From contig CP141143.1 of assembly GCA_035235625.1 (NCBI GenBank), forward strand, positions 4,880,501 through 4,944,500: 64,000 nt of DNA. Reading direction: 5' to 3'. The first letter of the stretch is position 1, and every line of letters begins with the position of its first letter. Both the position numbers and the translations under genes were made by a program. This DNA comes from Saururus chinensis (taxonomy: Eukaryota; Streptophyta; Magnoliopsida; Piperales; Saururaceae). The notes beneath the pieces are model-generated. The model saw only the letters and a program-made list of their open reading frames with translations, had not been told where the DNA came from and searched no databases. Below, piece by piece: positions 1 to 9,900 of the stretch.

Positions 1-257
1 GGTGTGTGCATATATGCATACTTACAATATAATTAGTATATGTATAAGTAAATATGTACATGTGACTCTGGCCCACCAAACCTGGATGACAAACCCTATG
101 CTATGGGTCCACCCCTATGCACCTTGACCCCTCATAATTCAAACCGGTTCACCCTAACCGCATTTCAAACATATATGGATCGACTAACATGGGTCGAACC
201 CATATATAGGTGTTGTCACACTCACCACTAATGGATGAGGATTCTAAATAGAGTCTC
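1..257. other. Intergenic DNA, nothing recognised
   Basis: AT-rich DNA up to the first foldback element. No ORF with coding character, RNA gene or clear repeat is visible. Confidence 0.5.
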
Positions 258-446
258 GTTTATATGAACCCGGGCTCATATACGCCTATGTGAGCCCGGG
301 CTATATGGGCTGTTGGATTTATATCCGGTGGCCCATAATACTCATGGTTTAAATGCCCATTAGTATTATGGGCCGCCAGATGTAAATCGAATGGCCCATA
401 GAGCCCGGGCTCACATAGGTGTATATGAGCCCGGGCTCATATAAAC
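258..446. mobile_element. Foldback MITE-like element, copy 1
   Basis: A 189-bp palindromic element. The outer arms are about 50 bp and nearly perfect inverted repeats built on GAGCCCGGGCTCATATA, and an inner pair of arms contains GGCCCATAATACT and its complement. It has no coding capacity. A diverged second copy lies at 16552-16710, which shows it is a dispersed family rather than a chance palindrome. No target-site duplication is obvious at either end, so the superfamily is unknown. Confidence 0.7.
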
Positions 447-573
447 ATTTTCCTTTTAAATATTGCTCACGATTTGCCTGCCCTAGGAGACATGTCTAAG
501 TACCCACCCTGTATTGAAAAGAAAGGGCCGCTCTAGTGATGTGCATTTGAAGGAAACCCCAGTGGTGTCTTCT

Positions 574-1003
574 TGTCATGACCCTACCCGATGGAAAGGC
601 TACCGTGCGGCACTTGCAAGGCTTTCTGCTCGGCAAGTAAGCCTATCGAATGGAACAAGAGTACTTACTTGGCAAGGCGTTGTGCGGATCACGTGCAAAG
701 GGCCTTGCAAAGCAAGAGGTAGGGGGAAAGGGAGTGACACATTGCAAAGAAACAAATGAACACAAGTAAGAAAGTGGATTGCATTCACTATCAACGTGTT
801 TACAAAGCAATGACAACCATTCAAACACTACCCTCCCCCTATATAGCATAAGGGATTTTTCGGATATTGCTGGACTAGTAGCCAAAGTGGCCTCTACAGG
901 CATGGTTACATAAAAGTAAAGGAAAATACATAAAAACATAAAGAAAGATATTAAAAGGTATTTACAAGTTATTTACAAAGGGGTTCGGACCAGGTCCGTA
1001 ACA
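574..1003 (-). mobile_element. Solo LTR (430 bp) with 4-bp target duplication
   Basis: Read on the minus strand it begins TGTTACGGACCTGG and ends GGGTCATGACA, the TG...CA ends expected of an LTR. The bases directly outside are TTCT on both sides (570-573 and 1004-1007), consistent with a 4-bp target-site duplication. A TATA-like GCTATATAGG lies on the minus strand at 838-847, followed by pyrimidine-rich sequence as in an R/U5 region. No internal retrotransposon sequence adjoins it, so it is best explained as a solo LTR left by LTR-LTR recombination. Short ORFs in it are not considered genes. A 4-bp match alone can occur by chance; the ends, TATA and duplication together support the call. Confidence 0.65.
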
Positions 1004-1800
1004 TTCTGCACAGATAAGTCACATTGATCTTTTATTAGGACTATGAAATGATTACACGTGCGAATCCATTCTAGGATCATAGAGGAGGCCACAGAGGAAA
1101 GCATCACCATATTTCACCTCATTTGAGGTCATGTCTCCCAACTATTGAATTCCACTTCTTTAATTTCAAAGGCCTTCAAATTTATCAAGCCCACATATTT
1201 AAGATCATAACATTTATATGAGGTTAGGCTTACTTGCATAAGGTGAGAGCTTAGTCATTATGGATCATCGGATTCGGCAATGAAAGTGGGAAGTAGGGAT
1301 GGTCGTGGACGTCCATCGTCCGTCGTCCGAGTTGTGTCTGAGGTGTTCGTGGCTATGTCCGGCCGAATTCTTTTGTCCGCCAATTTTTGGACGTGGCCAT
1401 GGACAAAGACCCCGTCCGGCCGTTTGTCCGAGGTCCGGTTAACTTTTAAATACATTGTGCATTCTTATATGAAGGACATTTTTAAATTCTTCTCTAATTA
1501 TTCTTAAACATAATTTTCTTATACTTAAATCTTTAACAATTTAAATACAATCATGTTAATGTTATATTTGAGTTCTTCTTTAAAGTTAATTATTAAATAT
1601 TTCTTTTGTCCCACGTTTATAGCTTTATTTGGCTTTTTAAAATGAACTAATTTATCTAATAGTAATACTACAAATAAAGAAGATGACATATATAAGTTTA
1701 AAAATTATTATTATATACTAAATTACTTAATCTAGAGATCCTCACCCTAGCTGCCCTACTTAGTTAAAGTCGTTAACACCGCTCTCATTCTCTCTAACCA
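1004..1800. other. Intergenic DNA with a GTCC/GGAC-rich patch
   Basis: Mostly AT-rich. Positions 1283-1441 are GC-richer and repeat GTCC, GGAC and TCCGGCCG words. A similar GGAC/GTCC-rich patch occurs just beyond the CACTA element at 4468-4585. The two patches may be halves of an older repeat that the CACTA element split, but no terminal repeats were found to prove it. Ends with CCA, the left copy of the CACTA target duplication. Confidence 0.4.
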
Positions 1801-1824
1801 TACTACAACAAAATTAATTATTAG

Positions 1825-2300
1825 CAACGCTTAAAAGCGTCACTAATATGCCTGTAAGCGTCGCTAATAGGTATTAACGACGCATACAAAGCATCGCTAC
1901 ATACGTTGATACAACTGTAGTAGCTACTGCTTATTAGCGACACATAATTAAAGCGTCGCTAAAACTATAGTATTAGCGACGTTTACTAAACGTCACTATT
2001 AATATATTATTAGCGACGTTTGTTACTAAACGTTGCTAATAATATCGTATTAACGACATTTATAAATCGTCGCTAATAAGAAAATATTTTAATTTTTTTT
2101 AAAAAAATTAATAACAACGTTTTTATAAACATCGCTAGTGTGTATAATTATTTAAGAAAAAATTAATTTTTTTTTTAAAAATAATTTTTAAAAAAAAATT
2201 ATTTTTTTTAAAATAATTGAATACTAATAGCAACGCTTAAGTGTGTGTCGCTAATAGTATAAAAAAATAAAAAATATATATTATGAGCGTCGTTAAAATA
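1825..2300. repeat. Left subterminal repeat array of the CACTA element
   Basis: Many short, mostly inverted copies of the motif TTAGCGACGTTTA and its complement CGTCGCTAATA, separated by AT-rich spacers. Paired copies form small palindromes such as an AGCGACGTTT arm facing AAACGTCGCT. This is the expected transposase-binding array next to a CACTA end. No gene. Confidence 0.8.
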
Positions 2301-2329
2301 TTTTAAATAATAAAAAATAATTACCAAAC

Positions 2330-2960
2330 CGGGTCTGTGACTCGGTTTGGAATGGGCCTGACTGCCAGGGTCACCCGACCTGCGGCGAGGGGTCATACAC
2401 CAGCTCGGGGCCGGTTCACCCTGGGCGAGGAGGTTGGCGGGTCGAGGCGACCCGTTTCTGCGGATTGTCTTCAACCTCTTGACAGAGAGGTTGAAGCAAC
2501 TCCGCCGACAGTTGATTTCGGCCTTCCGTCGTCCGGCGAGGCTGTCCGGCTCCAAGCTTTCAAAGAAATTTCTACTAGACGGTGAGGATCCATTAACCGG
2601 CGGCTGGAGGATAGGTGAAAAATAAAACGGCAGCGGACTACAGTGGACAGCGGCGCAGCTAGTCATCATATGTCCCATTTTTGAAAGGAGCTCCTCATCT
2701 CTCCGCTCAAACATATCTCCCTTCAAGCCCACCTCCTCCGACAAGGTCGCGTCCGGCATGGGCGACTGGTCCGGCTCGTCGGAGATGCCAGACAAATCTT
2801 CAACCTCGGACCCAAAGCTGCCGTTTTTCCTAACCCCACCGTTGACGGAGAAGGGACTAAGCGAGGTGAAGGTGAAATCCGGAAGAGGAGAGGAGAGAAG
2901 ACGCTCGGGTTGGGACAGAGGCCGGAGGTGGTGGCATATAAAGGATCGGATGAAAATTTG
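2330..2960 (-). pseudogene. GC-rich island inside the CACTA element, possible captured host sequence
   Basis: A sharp-edged GC-rich block in an otherwise AT-rich transposon. On the minus strand it is open over most of its length (the open frame spans 2208-3095) and reads as a Ser/Pro/Arg-rich polypeptide with no domain I recognise. The frame opens with GTG rather than ATG and runs into the subterminal repeats at both ends, so it is not an intact gene. The composition and position resemble host gene fragments carried by non-autonomous CACTA elements. That origin is an inference; the block could also be old internal transposon sequence. Confidence 0.4.
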
Positions 2961-3269
2961 CCCAGGCGCGAAGTTTCGCGCTCGGGCGAATTTCAGCCCG
3001 TGGGATTTATTTAGCGACGCTCCTAAAGCGTCGCAAATAGTTGATATTTGCAACGCTCGTAAGAGAGCGTCGCAAAACATTCCTATTTGTGACACTTAAT
3101 TGGGAGCGTCGCAAAACGTTTATATTTGCGACGTCCAACTCGAGTGTTGCAAAAAGTAAATACATTAGCGACAGTCAAATGTATCTGTCACTATTGTCTT
3201 AATTTTTTTTTTAAAATACAATTTACGACGCTCTTTAAAGAGCGTCGCAAATATTATTTTTTTACTTTT

Positions 3270-3765
3270 TCCCCTCTCTCCTCAACTTCTCTCTCTATCT
3301 CTACCCTCCCCTCTCCCTCTCACTCACCTCTCTCTATCTCTACCCTCCCCTCCCTCTCTCTCTCTCTCTCCTCCCTCCCCCTCTCTCTCCCCCTCCCTCT
3401 CCCTCCCTCTCCCCTCTCTTTTCCTCCCCTCTCTCTCTCTCCTTCTCTCTCTCTCTCCTCCCCTCCCTCTCTCTCTCCTCCCCCCTCTCTCTCTCTCCCT
3501 TCTCTCCTCTCTCTCTCTCTCTCTCTCTTCCCTATCCCTCTCTTTCTTTCTCCACCCTCTCTCTCTCTCCTCCCTCTCCCTCTCTCCTCCCCTCCCTCTC
3601 TCTCTCTCCTCCCTCTCCCCCTCACTCTCCCTCTCTCTCTCCCTCCCTCCTCTCCCTCTCCCTATCCCCTCTCTCTCCCCTCCCTCCTCTCCCCTCTCCC
3701 TATCCTCTCTCTCTTCCCTCCCCACTCCTCTCTCTCTCTCTTCCCTCCCGTCTCTCCTATCTACC
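3270..3765. repeat. Long pyrimidine (CT/CCT) microsatellite tract
   Basis: About 490 bp made almost only of C and T on the plus strand, mixing CTCTCT, CCCTCT and CCTCCC units, inside the CACTA element. It creates artificial long open frames on both strands (Ser/Leu/Pro on plus, Arg/Glu/Gly on minus) which are not genes. Confidence 0.9.
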
Positions 3766-3849
3766 TACACACTATCTCTCTTATAATTTCAAATTTTTAA
3801 TATTTTTTATTCTTTAAAATTAATTTTTAAAATTAAAAAAATATTTAAA

Positions 3850-4420
3850 TAAATATACTAATAGCGACATATACATGTATACGTCGCTATTAAAAAAAAT
3901 TAATTTTTTTTAAAATTAAAATATATTTTTAATAAAAATAGGTATTAGCGACTCATGTAACTATGCGTCACTACTAACAAGGGTAATAGCGACGTATAGT
4001 TCAATACGTTGCTAATACTATCCAGTAATAGCGACGCATAGCCATGCGTCACTATTAGTTCTTAATTTTTAATTTTTTTATTTAAAATTGGTAATTATTA
4101 ACGACGTTTATTTATAAACGTCACTATTATTTAAACTATTAGCGACGTTTGAAAAAATACGTCGTTAATGGTTTTAATTTTTTTTAAAAAAAATTAATAG
4201 ATATACCTCTTAGGGACGCTTATATAAGCGTCGCTAAAAGGATAGGTAGTAGAGACGTTTTTACTTATGCGTCGCTAATAGACTACCATTAGCAACGCTT
4301 AAGATTATGCGTCGCTAATAGTAGTTTTTTTTTGCGACGTTTTTTTATATGTCGTTATTATCACTTTGTAGCGACGCATATTATTGTGATGCTTATATAA
4401 GCATCGCTAATACCCAATTT
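3850..4420. repeat. Right subterminal repeat array of the CACTA element
   Basis: A dense series of AGCGACGCATA/TATGCGTCGCTA-type repeats, alternating in orientation, leading into the terminal inverted repeat at 4416-4430. It mirrors the left array and supports the boundaries of the transposon. Confidence 0.8.
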
Positions 4421-4433
4421 TGTTGTAGTGCCA

Positions 4434-5640
4434 CTTTAACTCTCATCAAATTGCCTAAGAGGCTATGTTCATGGACAATGACCGTGTCCACAAAAAAAAA
4501 AAAATTTGTCCGTGGACAAAATACCGACGGACAAATTGTTAGCAAATATAGACATGGACAAGCCTTGTCTGCCGACTATTTGGCCGAGAACCAACCCTAG
4601 TAGGAAGAAACCAATCAACCCCATGTATTTTGTGTGTCATCTTATCAAAATCGTAGGATGCATGATACATAGGTTTGTGTGCAACACATGAGCTTGGGTT
4701 CATATAAATAGAACTTTATTTAAAAGGTGTAAATTTATAATAAAACGAGGTAATTTCCTTAGTTCATATAAGTTCTTTCAATGGTTTCATAGCTATTGGC
4801 CATATGAACGAAGTCAGCAAGTTGACAGTAGCAAATCTTATGGAATCAAAGTAAAGTTACCCAAGAGAAATTATATATTTTCCTTACCAGCAAGTTTTTA
4901 GCCCAATAGGGCTCCAAACATAGTAAGCTGCCTCCTATGTACCATATTTAGGACCCTATGTAGTAGGCTGTCTACTGGGCTCTAGTCATAAAGCGCGGAC
5001 AGGCTAGACAGATCCTTACTCCATTAATTTGAATCTAAGACGACAAAGTACTTCCATGTGTGATTCCCACCTAAACCTGGTAGGTATATGCAAAACACCC
5101 TGTTAGTTGGTATGATCCATCAAGGAGGGCATGCCAATTTGCTTACCAATTTCATTCTGAGTTTGACCTACAATTGGGATGACATGATTGATGAACAAAA
5201 ACAGGTTTAGGTTGAAAGGTGACAATACTTATTGATTTAATCATAAACTGTATGACCTCCAATTCGACCAAGACATACATTTTCCTATTTCATCTTTGTT
5301 TTTAAAGGAAGGGATTTGGCGGCGAGGGAGATGGTTTCAATCCCCTAATGAAAGGTAACAAATAATAAGAGCCAAAACACGGGTAACAAATAAACCATAT
5401 CACAACTTGAGCAAAATTCTTCAACAAGGTTTTATATATTCAATTATAAGCATATGCTTTGAGAATACAACATCACAAGAGTAGGTGGAGTTTCAAACTT
5501 CAAACTGGGCTCCTGAGTATAATTTGGGCATGTACTCGTCAACCAAGACGTTAACAGAGACGTGCAGGGCCACGCTACCAGCAGTCAGGCAGAGATACAG
5601 TCACATTTCATGACTAACTTATCAGACTCACATAAAGCGA
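4434..5640. other. Intergenic DNA, no gene recognised
   Basis: AT-rich sequence after the CACTA element. 4468-4585 is a GTCC/GGAC-rich patch resembling 1283-1441. Nothing else identifiable. Confidence 0.4.
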
Positions 5641-6200
5641 CTTAAATTCCATGAGAACTTATTTCTTCTTCCTTGTACAACTCATTTACCACCTCACAGG
5701 CCCGTTGGGACCTCTCCTACGACAAGGAGATGTCCTATCCAGCAAATTGATGCAGTGAAATGTTTTGACTCTTTCCTCAAAGGCGAGCAGGAAATAAAAA
5801 ATGTCTAAAAGTGGTATTATATAAAGACCAAGAAGGAGATGAGACAATAGAGTTTCATTGTTGATAACCTTTCTTACCTCCATGTCCCAGAAAATTTTAG
5901 AAAAAATTGTCACGAGAGGATGTCCGAACTCCGAAGACAAATAACGAGGCCTGAGGATATCTCATGGCTCTGATTCTGCCAGACAATCCTCACCAATTCG
6001 CAGACTCCTGTCATCCCCACAAGGCCTTAAAGACGAGCAGCAATCTGTCTTCGCCACTGGTATCTGCTGTGGCCAAGTTTGTCGATTTGTTCCTTCGAAA
6101 ATGAACCCCAGTTTCCAGTTTGAAATTTTAGCAAAAATGAAAATTACATTAAGATAGGTCTTCACATACATGTAGCGGCATCACGACCAACTCCTACTCA
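5641..6200 (-). other. Unassigned short open frames
   Basis: Two open stretches on the minus strand (5686-5940 with 84 codons, 5962-6171 with 69 codons) have mixed amino-acid composition rather than low complexity. A possible splice donor, GGAGGTAAGAAAGG, follows the coding-like stretch ending near 5878 on that strand. No domain is recognised and the frames do not join cleanly, so these could be eroded exons or unrelated DNA. Confidence 0.2.
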
Positions 6201-7379
6201 AGTTTATGCCTATTATTAATAATATCATGACACAATGTACGAGTTCCCTGCTGCTAGGCTCCCTCATATTCCTTTTCTCCTTGTCCCCTTCTGAATCAGA
6301 TCGAATCATTTCTTCCTATTTCCCTCTCTCTGCACATGAACACCTGCACGAGTAGAAGTGGTACGCAAAAACTATAGATTAGCGTTAAGAATCAACTAAA
6401 TCATCTTTGGGCAAAGAGAACTTAGGTGCTTAGCGTTGACATACTTCGAATAACAACCCGATCTACTTTTGAACTTACATTTGTATCAGATAACAAAGGA
6501 ATCAGAAATGAGAAACCCACATCTCCCTTGTGCTTCTCAAACATGACACTTTTTTGTCTTCCCCACTGGTTCTCGTTATCTTATTATCTTCTCCTACTCC
6601 TTGGCAAGGCATGTTCAGCCAATACATTCCTCTTTGTTTTTTTCTGAGCTGAACCATATACAAAGAAAAATAATATTTATACTTTATTTTTTCTACACCA
6701 TAGGCTTTATAAATAATAAAAAAAGGTCCCACCTAACAACATGATATTTACTTTTCCCTGTGCAGTGGCTTCATAGTTTGTAGTTAATGCTTAAAAAATT
6801 AGCCATGAGTGAGTAACCCATTCGTGTCTTTCGCCATGAGCAAGAACTACAATGGTTCCCGGCTGCTGGCATTGAGCTGCCCAGAGGTGGAGGTTTCAGC
6901 CTCTGGTGGAAATTGAATCATTGGCAGCTTTGAGGGCCATTCTCTGTATCCCTGGAAAAGGCCAAAAGTTACTGGTGGATCTAGCGAAGTCGAAAGCCAG
7001 ACGTGCTGAGGTGATCTTTGTGCAGGTGAAAAATGCTTGTAATGGCGTGGCACAAAGCTTAGGCTCGCCAAGCTCGTCTTCTGGAGGTGTTCACTCCCTG
7101 AGCTGCTGTCTCTGTAACATTAAGATGCACTGTTCGTTGACTCCTTGAGCTGTGGCCTCAGTGGTATTTTTCACTTCTATAAAAAAATAAAAAATAAAAT
7201 ACAACTGCTACAAAAAAGAAAAACCAAAATACAAATGGCCCTAAAATAAAGGAAAAAAATATTGCACACCATGTAGGGTGGTAATGCATCGGAGCGTTAC
7301 GAGTCACGACATCACTTTTTTTTTTTTTTGAGAAGACGAGATCAATTATTCATAAACATTACTATGGTTCAAACATTTT
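6201..7379. other. Intergenic DNA downstream of the CIPK6-type gene
   Basis: Contains one moderately GC stretch (6840-7150). Its plus-strand frame (6906-7148, 80 codons) includes VQVKNACNGVAQSLG, loosely like the end of an RNase H domain of plant non-LTR retroelements, but the match is too weak to name. AT-rich DNA and a run of about a dozen T (7317-7329) follow. No gene is supported. Confidence 0.3.
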
Positions 7380-7385
7380 TTTATT
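7380..7385 (-). terminator. Possible polyadenylation signal for the CIPK6-type gene
   Basis: AATAAA on the minus strand, about 230 bp beyond the stop codon. The distance suits a plant 3' UTR, but plant polyadenylation signals are loose and the region is AT-rich, so this is only a candidate. Confidence 0.3.
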
Positions 7386-7612
7386 TTTGGATAGGCCCAA
7401 ATTATTTTAATCGTCTGAGAGACCAGAGGCTTAAAGAACAAAAAGACATGTACAGACAAACATCGAAACCAATTCAACCATAAAGCCATACGGACAGATC
7501 AACGTACTAACATTACAATGAAAATTACAGGCTTACAAAAGGAAAAATAAACCAATAGAAATTACAAGTGATTAAGAAGAGAAAACAAACACACCCTGCT
7601 CAATTTGTTGTA

Positions 7613-8941
7613 TCAAATCAGGCAGGGGGCAGGCTCCCCTCCTTGGGAAGGTGAGGTCCACACGATGTCTTTCAGGGCCGGCCTCAACTCTTTGCTACAG
7701 AAGTGATTGTACTCGAGGGTGTCACCACCGTTCTTCTTCACCTCCACCACCAGAAACGCCGGCGTCACGGCAAATATCTCCGCCTCGATCGCCAATTTTC
7801 CCTTCCTTCCCTTCTCCTGACCTTGCAGCCTTACTCTCGTCTCGCTCTTCTGCACGCTGAACTTGACAGCCCTCGCCAGCTCCTCCAGCTTTGATATCAC
7901 GCAGCTCGCCGGCTTGGTCGTAGCGAACCTCATCTCCTCCTTCTCCACCTCCTTCTCCTCGAAGAGCGGTGACAGGTCGAAGCCCTGCGACAGGTTGATT
8001 ATGTGGAAAGCATTGAGCGTCTCCAGTTCCTTGCCCTTTAGCAGCCCTTTGTCGTCCAGGTCCTCTTCCGCGTCCTTGTTGTCCTGGGTCCGGAGCGCCC
8101 TGGGAACTGCCTTTTTAAACCAGGAGGTCTCCATGAGCTTTGGGATGGTGATTCTGGTGTTGGGGTTGGGGTCAAGGAGTCTGATGATGAGCCTGCGGGA
8201 CTCGGGGGAGAACCAAGGCGGGCACTTGAAGTCCCCCCTGTAGATCTTCTTGTACATGGCGATCAGGTTGTCGTCCTGAAAGGGGAGGAAGCCGGCAAGG
8301 AGGACGAAGAGGATGACGCCACAGGACCATATGTCGGCCTTGGCACCATCGTAGCCCTTCTTACCGATGACCTCAGGGGCGACGTAGGCCGGGGTACCGC
8401 AGGTGGTATGGAGTAGGCCGTCGGGCTTCAGGTGGTCGGAGAAGGCGGAAAGGCCGAAGTCAGTGACCTTGAGATTACCCACCTCGTCTAGGAGAAGGTT
8501 CTCGGGCTTGAGGTCGCGGTGGTAGACGCCACGGCTATGGCAAAAATCAACGGCGGAGATGAGCTGGTGGAAGTAGGTGCGGGCAGCGTCCTCCCGGAGG
8601 CGGCCACGGGAGGCAATCTTGGAGAAGAGCTCCCCACCCCGGACAAGCTCCATGGCGAAGTAGATCTTGGACTTGCTGGCCATGACCTCGTGCAGCTCGA
8701 CGATATTTTGGTGCTTCACCATTTTCATCACCGAGATCTCCCGCTTCACGTGATCCATCATCCCCACCTTCACCACTTTATCCTTGGCCACCACCTTCAT
8801 GGCCACGCTCTTCCCGGTATCCAGGTTCCGGGCGTGGTACACCTTGGCGAATGTCCCGTGACCTAGCAGCCGGCCGAGTTCGTACTTGCCGTGCAGCACG
8901 CTTTTAACGTCGCAGCCTTCAGATTTCTTCGTCGTCTCCAT
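7613..8941 (-). CDS. CIPK6: CBL-interacting protein kinase, CIPK6 type
   Basis: Serine/threonine kinase of the SnRK3/CIPK family, which phosphorylates targets such as ion channels and transporters once recruited by a CBL calcium sensor, typically at a membrane. The 442-residue protein starts at the first ATG (METTKKSEG); an open frame extends 15 codons upstream but has no ATG. Kinase domain about residues 20-275: glycine loop GHGTFAKV (27-34), ATP-binding Lys49, helix-C Glu68, HRDLKPEN with catalytic Asp143, DFG at 161-163, APE at 188-190. The CBL-binding NAF motif is at 310-312 within [20 protein letters not shown] basic phosphatase-interaction segment follows at about 357-372 and the C-terminal regulatory domain ends with [12 protein letters not shown]. 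All catalytic residues are present, with no frameshift or intron. The length matches Arabidopsis CIPK6 (about 441) and the motifs, including the NAF region and EMRFAT after it, agree with that subgroup from memory. GC-rich codons contrast with the flanks. Divergent from the second CIPK at 30109. Confidence 0.95.
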   Translation of the reverse strand: METTKKSEGCDVKSVLHGKYELGRLLGHGTFAKVYHARNLDTGKSVAMKVVAKDKVVKVGMMDHVKREISVMKMVKHQNIVELHEVMASKSKIYFAMELVRGGELFSKIASRGRLREDAARTYFHQLISAVDFCHSRGVYHRDLKPENLLLDEVGNLKVTDFGLSAFSDHLKPDGLLHTTCGTPAYVAPEVIGKKGYDGAKADIWSCGVILFVLLAGFLPFQDDNLIAMYKKIYRGDFKCPPWFSPESRRLIIRLLDPNPNTRITIPKLMETSWFKKAVPRALRTQDNKDAEEDLDDKGLLKGKELETLNAFHIINLSQGFDLSPLFEEKEVEKEEMRFATTKPASCVISKLEELARAVKFSVQKSETRVRLQGQEKGRKGKLAIEAEIFAVTPAFLVVEVKKNGGDTLEYNHFCSKELRPALKDIVWTSPSQGGEPAPCLI

Positions 8942-9031
8942 CTCCGAATCCTCCGTCTTTAGATTTCCTATCGCGTTCGGGGGCAACCCGTTCCAACAGT
9001 GACCGACGGGAGAGAGACCAGGAGCTTCCGA

Positions 9032-9127
9032 CTACCCGTCTTCCACGTGTTTGCGGTGGCAGTTACGGCCGCTGGTCTTACTACGACGGCCGGGGAAATT
9101 AGAAGTCGGCGGCAAGCAACACCACAT
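9032..9127 (-). other. Upstream ORF (31 codons) in the CIPK6-type leader
   Basis: Reading on the minus strand, an ATG at 9127-9125 opens a 31-codon frame beginning MWCCLPPTSN and ending at TAG (9034-9032). A second short frame of 12 codons (9137-9099, MQQDVVLLAADF) overlaps it. Both would lie inside the leader if transcription starts downstream of the TATA box at 9281-9290. Such frames usually lower translation of the main ORF; whether these do is unknown. Confidence 0.4.
9044..9049. promoter_or_regulatory. G-box CACGTG
   Basis: A palindromic CACGTG core, the binding word of bZIP/bHLH factors including ABA-response factors, lies about 100 bp upstream of the CIPK6-type start codon, within the predicted leader. 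One occurrence can be chance. Confidence 0.35.
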
Positions 9128-9280
9128 CTTGCTGCATTCCCCACAGTAGGCGTGCCGCGTGGGAGCCTCCCTCAAATTACACACAGGTCTCTCAGGGAAG
9201 AAGACAGAAAACCCTAATTAATGTAATGTAGTTTTGGCCAGCCTGCCCCTGAGCGCAGGGGCTTCAACCTAGCTATGTGG

Positions 9281-9290
9281 CCTTTATATA
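9281..9290 (-). promoter_or_regulatory. TATA box of the CIPK6-type gene
   Basis: TATATAAAGG on the minus strand, 340 bp upstream of the start codon. A transcription start about 30 bp on, near 9250, would give a leader of roughly 310 nt without need of an intron. Confidence 0.6.
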
Positions 9291-9900
9291 CGAAAATCCA
9301 GTGTATGAACTGACAGTCAAGCCCTTGAATCTGGTCGAACTGGGAGCGTCGCTGCGGGGCATTTACGGAAATCACAAGGGAGGAGCCGACTCAAATTGGC
9401 CTCTGCTTCTGTTTTCGAGGCGGAACCGCCTAGGCCGTTCGTGAACGAGCGGAATATTCGGTAAGTTATTGTTTGCGTGACTCGCGGTGCATGCTTTGGT
9501 TAGTCCAAGCTCGAGTGACTCGCGGGGGCAGGGAGCCCTGCAGGCGGTGGGAAGGTACTGAGGCGGGCGACTGACCGGAGGGAGACTAAACCCAAGTGCC
9601 ATGTGGAGAAAGCAAATAATGCACTTGTATTTTTGTGCAGATTCCCGTCGCAGGGTCTCAGACGCGGACACAGAAAGCGGGGGAAGGAGACGGGGACGGG
9701 GGTGTGCTCTTGGCTCAAATAATTTGGGTCCGGAAACGTGGGCCCATGGGAACGAACGCAGGGACCTCACGGGCACAGTTCCCTTATATTGAAAATTCCC
9801 ACAAATGTAATTTGATGTGCAACATGTGGACTGCCACGGCCCTTGTGCAGGCTGGGGATGTGATTGTGACCATGTAGCTTTCTAATTTTTTATCCTATTT
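9291..9900 (-). promoter_or_regulatory. GC-rich upstream region of the CIPK6-type gene
   Basis: A GC- and CpG-rich stretch upstream of the TATA box, including ACGTGGGCCCATGGG near 9735 with the GGCCCA word common in plant promoters. Open frames here on both strands lack recognisable domains and are taken as incidental. Confidence 0.4.

Larger units (their letters stand above)
1801..4430. mobile_element. Non-autonomous CACTA (En/Spm-type) DNA transposon
   Basis: A complete 2630-bp element. The right end reads AATTTTGTTGTAGTG, i.e. CACTACAACAAAATT inverted, and the left end reads TACTACAACAAAATT, one base from a perfect terminal inverted repeat. The 3 bp outside each end are CCA (1798-1800 and 4431-4433), exactly the 3-bp target duplication CACTA transposases make. 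Subterminal regions are packed with TTAGCGACG/CGTCGCTAA repeats in both orientations, the kind of array bound by TnpA-like proteins in this superfamily. No transposase ORF is present, so movement would need a helper element. It carries a GC-rich island (2330-2960) and a long pyrimidine tract (3270-3765). The C-to-T change at the left terminus may have disabled it. Confidence 0.9.

Noticed and set aside
3126..3800. 224-codon Ser/Leu/Pro open frame on plus, and Arg/Glu/Gly frames on minus
   Set aside because: Produced by the CT microsatellite inside the CACTA element; no protein character beyond the repeat.
7651..8866. Several open frames on the plus strand
   Set aside because: Antisense shadows of the GC-rich CIPK6-type coding sequence.
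8942..8986. Fifteen extra N-terminal codons for the CIPK6-type kinase
   Set aside because: The open frame has no ATG there; the first ATG at 8941 gives a length close to that of known CIPK6 proteins.
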